From the NCBI GenBank assembly GCA_026389955.1, contig JAPLGY010000660.1:1-5825 (forward strand): a stretch of DNA of 5,825 bases. The letters run 5' to 3'. The notes under the pieces are model-generated. The model had not been told where the DNA came from. It worked only from the letters and a program-made list of their open reading frames with translations, and searched no databases. This document shows, piece by piece, positions 1 through 4,992 of this stretch. The number at the start of each line of letters is the position of its first letter. Position 1 is the stretch's first letter. A program made the translations under genes and the position numbers. This stretch comes from Caldilinea sp. GTDB lineage: Bacteria; Chloroflexota; Anaerolineae; Caldilineales; Caldilineaceae.

Positions 1-24
1 TTTCGGGCGGTGCTGCCAACTCTC

Positions 25-40
25 TGGAATGTAAATTCCA
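25..40. repeat. Inverted repeat upstream of coaE
   Basis: TGGAAT (25-30) and ATTCCA (35-40) form a perfect 6-bp inverted repeat around the 4-base centre GTAA. It lies about 37 bases upstream of the extended -10 box of the coaE promoter. The centre is AT-rich and the arms are short, which suits a protein-binding operator better than an RNA hairpin, because the predicted transcript starts downstream of it. No known regulator site is recognised. Confidence 0.45.
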
Positions 41-44
41 AGCC

Positions 45-56
45 CTTCCACTTCCA
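45..56. repeat. Tandem CTTCCA repeat upstream of coaE
   Basis: CTTCCA occurs twice head to tail (45-50 and 51-56). TTCCAAG also occurs at 36-42 and again at 52-58, exactly 16 bases apart. With the preceding TGGAAT/ATTCCA palindrome this gives four TTCCA-type half-sites in about 34 bases. The block covers where a -35 element would lie, so it could bind a regulator of coaE. It could also be chance, since the motif is short. Confidence 0.35.
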
Positions 57-73
57 AGATTGGCCGTCGGCTG

Positions 74-82
74 TGCTATACT
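74..82 (+). promoter_or_regulatory. Extended -10 promoter of coaE (leaderless start)
   Basis: TGCTATACT (74-82) matches the extended -10 consensus TGnTATAAT with one mismatch. The best -35 candidate is weak (TTCCAA at 52-57, spacer 19), as is common for extended -10 promoters. Counting seven bases from the hexamer end puts transcription start near position 89, only about two bases before the ATG at 91. No Shine-Dalgarno-like sequence is seen between the box and the ATG. Both facts suggest a leaderless mRNA. Confidence 0.6.
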
Positions 83-90
83 GAGCGTCG

Positions 91-723
91 ATGAAGCGAC
101 CGTGGACAATCGGGTTGACCGGGAATATTGCCACCGGAAAGAGCACAGTGCTCGCCTACCTGGCGGCGCGTGGGGCGGCGGTGATCGACACCGACAAGCT
201 GGTCCACCGTGCGCTGGCTCCCGACGGGGCGGCCTACGCGGCGGTGCTCTCTGCCTTTGGCCCTGCGATCGTGGGCCCAGAGGGGGTGCTGGACCGGGCT
301 TCCCTGGGGCAGATCGTCTTTGCCGACCCAAAACGTCTGGCTGAGCTGGAGGCGCTGGTGCACCCTGCGGTTTTTGTGCTGGCCCAGGAGCAGTTGGCGG
401 ACGTAGACGCTCCTGTCGTGGTGATCGAAGCGATCAAGCTGTTGGAATCGGGTCGGCTGCTCCCGCTTTGCGACGAAATCTGGGTGGTGACCGCAGACGA
501 GAGCACCCAGCTGCGCCGTTTGACCCAACAACGGGGGATGGATGCGGCAGAGGCGCGCCGCCGTATGGCGGCCCAGTCCAGCCCGGCGGAGAAGCTCCAC
601 CTGGCCCGCCAGCAGAGCCAGCGGACGCGTGTGATCGACAACAACGGCAGCGAGGAAGCCTTGCTCCAACAGCTGGATCGGATCTGGGACGAGCTGGCGT
701 TCCGGCTGGAAACACAAAGGTAG
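91..723 (+). CDS. coaE: Dephospho-CoA kinase
   Basis: This enzyme performs the last step of coenzyme A synthesis: it phosphorylates the 3'-hydroxyl of the dephospho-CoA ribose using ATP, in the cytoplasm. The 210-residue length is normal for the family. Visible motifs are the P-loop GNIATGKST (residues 11-19), the DTDK segment with the likely catalytic Asp33, the LVHPAV segment (89-94), a lid-like stretch with R142, R143 and R148, and the C-terminal VIDNNGS typical of CoaE. The usual P-L-L-F/V-E motif is replaced by IKLLE (115-119), which I associate with Chloroflexota relatives. The ATG at 91 gives the expected N-terminus, about ten residues before the P-loop. It has no Shine-Dalgarno site but sits right behind an extended -10 box. 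It heads a tight gene cluster, ending 4 bases before the next gene. Function is confident from the motifs. Confidence 0.96.
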   Translation: MKRPWTIGLTGNIATGKSTVLAYLAARGAAVIDTDKLVHRALAPDGAAYAAVLSAFGPAIVGPEGVLDRASLGQIVFADPKRLAELEALVHPAVFVLAQEQLADVDAPVVVIEAIKLLESGRLLPLCDEIWVVTADESTQLRRLTQQRGMDAAEARRRMAAQSSPAEKLHLARQQSQRTRVIDNNGSEEALLQQLDRIWDELAFRLETQR

Positions 724-727
724 ACCC

Positions 728-919
728 ATGAAGCGACTCCAACAATTCTGGAACGAGCACCCTGTGCTCTCCAACTGGGCTGTTCTGGCGGTGGGGATGG
801 TGGTGATTCTGTACTTCAGTGCTCGCCACGTCGGTTTTGAGCCGACCCAGTGGGTTGCCCTGGTGGGCGCCACCGTCGGCCTGGCAGGTCTGTGCGCCTG
901 GATCATTAACTGGGAATAA
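728..919 (+). CDS. Small two-helix membrane protein, unknown function
   Basis: This 63-residue protein is not recognised as a named family. It has a short basic, amphipathic N-terminus ([10 protein letters not shown]), a first hydrophobic segment at about residues 16-32, a short polar loop (RHVGFEPTQ, 33-41) and a second hydrophobic segment at about 42-60 ending in NWE. This predicts a helical hairpin in the membrane, with both ends probably on the cytoplasmic side because of the Lys/Arg near the start. It has one Cys (56), no signal peptidase site and no catalytic motif. The gene looks real: a good Shine-Dalgarno AAAGG (716-720) lies 7 bases before its ATG, it starts 4 bases after coaE ends, and it shares strand and codon style with its neighbours. 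It lies between coaE and dnaJ, and nothing in the sequence ties its function to either. Confidence 0.8.
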   Translation: MKRLQQFWNEHPVLSNWAVLAVGMVVILYFSARHVGFEPTQWVALVGATVGLAGLCAWIINWE

Positions 920-945
920 GCGACCATTCTGACAAAGTGAAACCT

Positions 946-2070
946 ATGGAAAAACAAGACTACTACGAAGTCCTGGGTGTGGCACGTGACGCCAACAAAG
1001 ACCAGCTCAAACGGGCGTTTCGCAAACTGGCACAACAGTATCACCCCGATGTCAACAAGGCTCCCGACGCTGAAGTCCGTTTCAAAGAGATCAACGAAGC
1101 CTACCAGGTGCTCTCCGACGACGAAAAACGGGCGATCTACGACCGCTATGGCCATGCCGGGCTGCAGGGCAACAGCGCCGGTGGGGGCGACATGGGCGGG
1201 TTCAACGATCTGGGCAGCATTTTTGAAGAGCTCTTCGGCGGCATCGGTCGCAGCGGGTCGGCAAACCGGCGCCAGCCGCGGCGGGGGGCTGACCTGCGCG
1301 CCGACATCCGCTTAACGTTCGAGGAAGCGGTCTTCGGCGCCGAACGGGACCTGGACATCCCGCGCATGGAAGCGTGCGAACGCTGCCAGGGCAGCGGGGC
1401 GGAACCGCCGACTGCGCCCGTCGTCTGCTCTGCCTGCAACGGCAGCGGCGAAGTCAAACGCCGCCAACAAAGCCCGCTCTTTGGAACGGTGGTGACCGCC
1501 TCCCCCTGCCCGACCTGCAGCGGAACCGGCGAGGTCCTCCCCTCCCCCTGCCAGAAATGCCGGGGGCGCAAGTATATGCGGGTCACCCGCAAAATCAACG
1601 TCAAGATCCCAGCCGGGGTCGACGAAGGGACCCGCATCCGCCTGGCTGGCGAAGGGGAAGCCGGCCAGTTGGGCGGGCCGGCTGGCAACCTCTATGTGGT
1701 CGTGTCGGTGGAGCCCCACCGCTTCTTTGTGCGCAACGGCAGCGACATCCTGCTCGAACTGCCGATCAACGTGGCCCAGGCCGCCCTGGGCGCCACGATC
1801 CGCATCCCCACCCTCGAAGGCGAAGCCGAATCGCTCGAGCTCCCCCCCGGCACCCAGACCGGTTCCCAGTTCCGCCGCCGGGGGCTCGGCATCCCCCACC
1901 TGCAACGCAACGGGCGCGGGGACATGATCATCACCACCCGCGTCGAGATTCCAACCAAGCTGACCGCCGAGCAGAAAGAACTCTTCCGCCAGCTGTCCCG
2001 CACCTTCGGCGACGCCGGCCCGCGCGAAGAGTCCAAAGGCTTCTTCGACCGCCTGTTCGGGTCGGACTGA
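946..2070 (+). CDS. dnaJ: Chaperone protein DnaJ (Hsp40, class I)
   Basis: DnaJ is the co-chaperone that delivers unfolded clients to DnaK and stimulates its ATPase. From ATG 946 the protein has 374 residues, typical of the family. Domains in order: J domain (about 5-69) with the essential HPD at 33-35; a short Gly-rich region (about 72-105) with a [12 protein letters not shown] segment; a zinc-finger domain (144 to about 209) with four CxxCxGxx repeats and all eight Cys ([32 protein letters not shown]); then the C-terminal substrate-binding and dimerisation domains. The fourth repeat ends in Lys instead of Gly. A GTG at 937 is in frame and would add three residues. I prefer 946 because AAAGTGA (934-940) sits 5 bases before it as a possible ribosome site and the [11 protein letters not shown] start is canonical. 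No grpE, dnaK or hrcA is adjacent and no CIRCE operator is seen. It is followed 3 bases later by prmA. Confidence 0.95.
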   Translation: MEKQDYYEVLGVARDANKDQLKRAFRKLAQQYHPDVNKAPDAEVRFKEINEAYQVLSDDEKRAIYDRYGHAGLQGNSAGGGDMGGFNDLGSIFEELFGGIGRSGSANRRQPRRGADLRADIRLTFEEAVFGAERDLDIPRMEACERCQGSGAEPPTAPVVCSACNGSGEVKRRQQSPLFGTVVTASPCPTCSGTGEVLPSPCQKCRGRKYMRVTRKINVKIPAGVDEGTRIRLAGEGEAGQLGGPAGNLYVVVSVEPHRFFVRNGSDILLELPINVAQAALGATIRIPTLEGEAESLELPPGTQTGSQFRRRGLGIPHLQRNGRGDMIITTRVEIPTKLTAEQKELFRQLSRTFGDAGPREESKGFFDRLFGSD

Positions 2071-2073
2071 ACG

Positions 2074-3039
2074 ATGGCCGCAGAGACCATTTTGGAAATC
2101 GCGGTCGAATGCGACGCCGAAGCCGCCGAGGCAGTCAGCGAACTCTTCAACCGCTACAACGGCGGAGACTACGACAGCGACAGCGCAGCCGGGGAAGCCA
2201 GCGGCGGCGGCGCTGTGATCGAAACGACCGGCTACGACGATTTCAACGAGCCGATCGACGGCCAGTTTCGCATCGTCGTCAAAACCTATCTCAAACCAGG
2301 CGAACGCGGCACAGCCATCCGCCGTCAGATCGAAGAGGGGCTCTGGTTTCTCTCCTGCATCTACCCGATCCCCGAACCCCAGGTGCGCAGCCTGGGCGAG
2401 GAAGATTGGGCCCACGCTTGGAAACGGTTCTACAAACCGCTGCGCGTCGGCCAGCGCGTCCTGCTCAAACCGAGCTGGGAAACGGTCGAAAGCGCCCCCG
2501 GCGACCTGGTCGTCGAGCTGGACCCAGGCATGGCCTTCGGCACCGGGCTGCACCCCAGCACACGGCTCTGCATTGCCGCCCTCGAAACGTATGTCCAACC
2601 CGGCTTCGCTGTGCTGGACCTGGGCACCGGCAGCGGGGTGCTGGCGATCGTCGCCCACAAACTGGGCGCCACCCCGCTGCTGGCCACCGATATCGACCCG
2701 ATCGCCGTCACGGTCGCCAGCGAAAACGCCGCCCTCAACGGCGTACCCCTGGCCGACAGCTTCCAGGTTCAGCTCGGCAGCGTCCCCGCCGACAGAGCTG
2801 GCCAGTTCGACCTGGTCGTGGCCAATATCCTCGCCGAAGTCCTGGTCAAACTCTTCGACGCCGATTACAGCTACCCGCCCCTGACAGCCCCCCTCAAACC
2901 AGGCGGGCTCCTCTTGCTGGCGGGGATCCTCGAGACGCGCGCCGACTGGGTGGTCGATGCCGCCCGACGGCATGGCTGCACCCTGATCGACCGCAGAGAA
3001 GAAGGCGACTGGGTGGCACTCGTTGTGCGCAAAGAGTGA
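2074..3039 (+). CDS. prmA: Ribosomal protein L11 methyltransferase
   Basis: PrmA transfers methyl groups from S-adenosylmethionine to ribosomal protein L11. The protein has 321 residues, slightly longer than the common 290-315. The N-terminal part (about 1-125) is the L11-recognition domain and includes a Ser/Gly/Asp-rich insert (about 30-47) and the conserved EDWAHAWKRFYKPL (110-123). The methyltransferase domain follows, with LDPGMAFGTGLHPST (149-163), a PrmA signature, the SAM-binding VLDLGTGSG (180-188), the acidic TDIDP (205-209) and NILAE (251-255), the N-I-L-A segment typical of PrmA. The start lies 3 bases after the dnaJ stop with no clear Shine-Dalgarno site, so translation is probably coupled to dnaJ. 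The next gene, rsmE, also modifies the ribosome. The dnaJ-prmA-rsmE order is known from other bacteria, notably Firmicutes. Confidence 0.95.
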   Translation: MAAETILEIAVECDAEAAEAVSELFNRYNGGDYDSDSAAGEASGGGAVIETTGYDDFNEPIDGQFRIVVKTYLKPGERGTAIRRQIEEGLWFLSCIYPIPEPQVRSLGEEDWAHAWKRFYKPLRVGQRVLLKPSWETVESAPGDLVVELDPGMAFGTGLHPSTRLCIAALETYVQPGFAVLDLGTGSGVLAIVAHKLGATPLLATDIDPIAVTVASENAALNGVPLADSFQVQLGSVPADRAGQFDLVVANILAEVLVKLFDADYSYPPLTAPLKPGGLLLLAGILETRADWVVDAARRHGCTLIDRREEGDWVALVVRKE

Positions 3040-3043
3040 CCGA

Positions 3044-3832
3044 GTGGCCCCGTTCGATCCGCTCGCGTGGCGGCCCGCGCACCATCGCTTCTTCGTCGCA
3101 GGCCCGCTGCTGCCTGGCACGACCCGCCAGGTGGACGCGCTGGCCCACCAGCTTGCCGTGGTGCTGCGCCTGAACGCCGGCGACACCCTCCAGCTCTTCA
3201 ACGGCGACGGTTGCGAATACCTCGCCACACTCCAGCATCTGGCCCCTCGGCAGGCCACGGTCGCCGTGCTGGCCGCACGCCCCGCCCTCGCCGACCCCGC
3301 GTTCGAGCTGACCCTCTTCCAGTGCACCCTCAAACAAGACAAATTTGATTGGGTCCTGCAAAAAGGAACCGAGCTGGGGGTCACCCGCTTCTGTCCCGTC
3401 GTCAGCGCGCGCAGCATCGTCCGCCCCGCCGCAGCGCTGCACACAAAACAAAGCCGCTGGGAAACGATCGTGCGCGAAGCCACCGAACAGTGTGGACGCA
3501 CCCAGCCCCCCCCGATCGCCGCAGCCGTCGACTGGCCGCCCCCCCCGCTGTCGCCAGGAACCGCCGCCTTCGTCGCCTGGGAAGAGGCCGACCCCACCAC
3601 CCCGCGGCTCGGCGACGCCGTCGCAGCACGCCTCTCCACCCCCGCTCCCTTCGCACTGCTGGTCGGCCCGGAGGGCGGGCTGCTCGGCCGCGAGATCGAA
3701 GAGCTGCTCCAGGCCGGCTGGCAGCCGGTCAGCCTGGGCAGACGCATTTTGCGCGCAGAGACCGCTGCCGTCGCCGGGCTGGCACTCCTGGCCGAACACC
3801 TCGACACCCGGCAACGCAGCGTGAAGGGGTGA
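3044..3832 (+). CDS. rsmE: 16S rRNA (uracil-1498-N3)-methyltransferase
   Basis: RsmE methylates N3 of U1498 in 16S rRNA within the 30S subunit, using SAM. The 262-residue protein shows an N-terminal PUA-like RNA-binding domain (about 13-80, HHRFFV to AVLAARP) and a SPOUT-type knotted methyltransferase domain with KQDKFDWVLQKGTELGV (97-113), REATEQCGR (144-152), LLVGPEGG (205-212) and the SAM-binding knot LGRRILRAETAAVAGLALL (231-249). All family hallmarks are present. The start is uncertain: GTG 3044 is 4 bases after the prmA stop with AAAGAG (3031-3036) upstream, which I prefer; TTG 3023 is in frame, would add seven residues and would overlap prmA by 17 bases. Residues 154-168 are proline-rich (PPP and PPPP) and are encoded by two runs of eight C. 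It appears to be the last gene of the first transcript. Confidence 0.93.
   Translation: MAPFDPLAWRPAHHRFFVAGPLLPGTTRQVDALAHQLAVVLRLNAGDTLQLFNGDGCEYLATLQHLAPRQATVAVLAARPALADPAFELTLFQCTLKQDKFDWVLQKGTELGVTRFCPVVSARSIVRPAAALHTKQSRWETIVREATEQCGRTQPPPIAAAVDWPPPPLSPGTAAFVAWEEADPTTPRLGDAVAARLSTPAPFALLVGPEGGLLGREIEELLQAGWQPVSLGRRILRAETAAVAGLALLAEHLDTRQRSVKG
3506..3546 (+). repeat. Paired C8 homopolymer runs inside rsmE
   Basis: Two uninterrupted runs of eight C (3506-3513 and 3539-3546) lie 25 bases apart in the rsmE coding sequence and encode the PPP and PPPP clusters at residues 155-157 and 165-168. Such runs are prone to slippage in replication and to sequencing error; a one-base change in either would truncate or garble RsmE upstream of its SAM-binding knot. 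The frame is intact here. Confidence 0.6.
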
Positions 3833-3849
3833 ATGGAGAATGCGCCTGT

Positions 3850-3879
3850 TTGACGCCGACCCACCCCCCCGAGTATACT
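3850..3879 (+). promoter_or_regulatory. Sigma-70-type promoter of trxB
   Basis: TTGACG (3850-3855) and TATACT (3874-3879) match the -35 and -10 consensus at five of six positions each, separated by 18 bases. Transcription would start near 3886, giving a leader of about 63 bases. A second -10-like box, TATAAA at 3887-3892 preceded by TGC (TGCTATAAA, 3884-3892), forms an extended -10 and could give a second start near 3899. The spacer of the first promoter contains a run of seven C (3864-3870). The site fills the only sizeable gap between genes in the window and marks the start of the trxB-murJ unit. Confidence 0.7.
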
Positions 3880-3896
3880 TCGATGCTATAAAAAAC

Positions 3897-3919
3897 GTAG
3901 CGCACACCTGCTGCGCTGC
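3897..3919 (+). other. Hairpin in the trxB leader
   Basis: GTAGCGCA (3897-3904) can pair with TGCGCTGC (3912-3919), an 8-bp stem with one G-U pair and a 7-base loop CACCTGC. It lies between the predicted transcription start and the Shine-Dalgarno site. No T-run follows, so it is not an intrinsic terminator for rsmE. It may protect the 5' end of the message or set translation level. If the second promoter (start near 3899) is used, part of the stem would be lost. Confidence 0.5.
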
Positions 3920-3931
3920 TTGCATTCGCCC

Positions 3932-3940
3932 AAGAAAGGA
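3932..3940 (+). promoter_or_regulatory. Strong ribosome binding site of trxB
   Basis: AAGAAAGGA (3932-3940) is the best Shine-Dalgarno match in the window, 8 bases before the ATG at 3949. It fixes the trxB start and contrasts with the weak or absent sites of coaE, prmA and murJ. Confidence 0.8.
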
Positions 3941-3948
3941 ACGACAGC

Positions 3949-4980
3949 ATGTCACAGACAAATGGCAACAGCCCCCACAGCGAACGGCCAGTCGAGAATG
4001 TCGTGATCGTCGGCAGCGGGCCTGCTGGCTTCACCGCAGGCCTCTATGCGGCGCGCGCCAATCTCTCCCCGCTGCTCATCACCGGCAACGACTACGGCGG
4101 CCAGGTCACCATCACCTACGACATCGAGAACTATCCTGGCTTCCCAGAAAGCCTGAGCGGCCCGGAGCTGGTCGAAAAATTTAAGGCCCAGGCCGAAAAA
4201 TTTGGCACGCGCGTCGAATTTGACTATGTGAATGAGATCGTGGTCGACCGCCATCCTTTTGTCGTGCGGACCACTGGCGGGGCCGAATACCGGACGCTCT
4301 CCCTGATCCTCTGCACCGGTGCCCGTCCCCGCTATCTGGACGTGCCGGGCGAACAGGAGTTGACCGGCAAGGGGGTCAGCTACTGCGCCACCTGCGACGG
4401 CTTTTTCTTCCGCGGCAAGGATGTGCTGGTGGTCGGCGGCGGGGACAGCGCCGCCGAGGAGGCGATCTTCCTCACCCGCTACGCCAGCCGGGTCCGCATT
4501 CTCCACCGTCGTGACCGGCTGCGGGCCAGCAAAATTTTGCAGGACCGTGTGCTGAGCAACCCCAAGATCGAGATGGTGTGGAACACGGTGGTCACGGAGA
4601 TCCTGGGCCAGAACGGCTCGGTGTCGGCTGTGCGCACCTTGGACACTGTCACCGGTGCGACAAACCAGCTGAAGACCGACGGGGTCTTTATTTTTGTGGG
4701 CCATCTGCCCAACAACGACCTGTTTCCGGGCAAGCTGGAGCTGGACGCCGACGGCCATCTGATCACGGACCGCAAGCTGCGCACCAACGTGCCGGGGGTT
4801 TTTGCAGCGGGCGAGATTCAGGACAAGGTGTTCAAGCAGGTCGCGACCAGTGTGGGGCAGGGATGCGCGGCGGCGATGTCGGCCACCCGATTTCTGGAAG
4901 AGCTCGAAGCGGGCCACCGGGTTGACTGGCATGCTGACCCGCGTGAGTTTGTCGCCGAGCGGGCTGCGGTGCCCGCTTGA
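3949..4980 (+). CDS. trxB: Thioredoxin reductase (NADPH)
   Basis: This flavoenzyme passes electrons from NADPH through FAD and a redox-active disulfide to thioredoxin in the cytoplasm. It has 343 residues, somewhat longer than the usual 310-320 because of about 12 extra residues at the start and a tail of about 20 after the FAD domain. Motifs: FAD-binding GSGPAG (22-27), GGQ (50-52), redox centre CATC (146-149), NADPH-binding GGGDSA (163-168), HRRDRLRA (187-194) with the basic residues that favour NADPH over NADH, GHLPNN (251-256) and the second FAD motif AAGEIQDK (286-293). In this last motif Glu replaces the more usual Asp, a conservative change. The gene has its own promoter and strong ribosome site. 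murJ follows 12 bases after the stop, so both are probably on one mRNA. A ferredoxin:NADP reductase of the same fold is unlikely because CATC is present. Confidence 0.95.
   Translation: MSQTNGNSPHSERPVENVVIVGSGPAGFTAGLYAARANLSPLLITGNDYGGQVTITYDIENYPGFPESLSGPELVEKFKAQAEKFGTRVEFDYVNEIVVDRHPFVVRTTGGAEYRTLSLILCTGARPRYLDVPGEQELTGKGVSYCATCDGFFFRGKDVLVVGGGDSAAEEAIFLTRYASRVRILHRRDRLRASKILQDRVLSNPKIEMVWNTVVTEILGQNGSVSAVRTLDTVTGATNQLKTDGVFIFVGHLPNNDLFPGKLELDADGHLITDRKLRTNVPGVFAAGEIQDKVFKQVATSVGQGCAAAMSATRFLEELEAGHRVDWHADPREFVAERAAVPA
4956..4979 (+). other. Hairpin over the trxB stop codon
   Basis: Bases 4956-4964 (CGAGCGGGC) pair with 4971-4979 (GCCCGCTTG) as a 9-bp stem with one G-U pair and a 6-base loop TGCGGT. 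The stem includes the first two bases of the TGA. No T-run follows, so it lacks an intrinsic-terminator tail. It shares its left arm sequence with the larger hairpin in the start of murJ. Confidence 0.6.
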
Positions 4981-4992
4981 ACCTGCGGTCCG

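Noticed and set aside
920..945. CIRCE or other heat-shock operator before dnaJ
   Set aside because: The gap holds no TTAGCACTC/GAGTGCTAA inverted repeat and no convincing promoter.
76..1155. 359-codon minus-strand frame opposite coaE, the small gene and the start of dnaJ
   Set aside because: It is antisense to a solid coaE and dnaJ, with no coherent domain, and its high Arg/His/Gln content is typical of a shadow frame.
1374..3173. 599-codon plus-strand frame in another phase over dnaJ and prmA
   Set aside because: The translation is almost all Arg, Pro and Gly, as expected from an out-of-phase frame in GC-rich genes, and it crosses the real gene boundaries.
1312..3864. 850-codon open frame on the minus strand spanning dnaJ, prmA and rsmE
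   Set aside because: It lies antisense to three genes with clear family motifs. Stop codons are rare in antisense frames of GC-rich genes, and the translated product is low-complexity (Ala/Gly/Asp/Arg-rich) with no recognisable domain.
3833..3948. Intrinsic terminator after rsmE
   Set aside because: The only clear hairpin (3897-3919) is downstream of the trxB promoter and is not followed by a T-run. rsmE transcription may read through or end by Rho.
3840..4184. 114-codon plus-strand frame starting in the rsmE-trxB gap
   Set aside because: Its start lies upstream of the trxB promoter, it overlaps trxB in another phase, and the product has no recognisable pattern.
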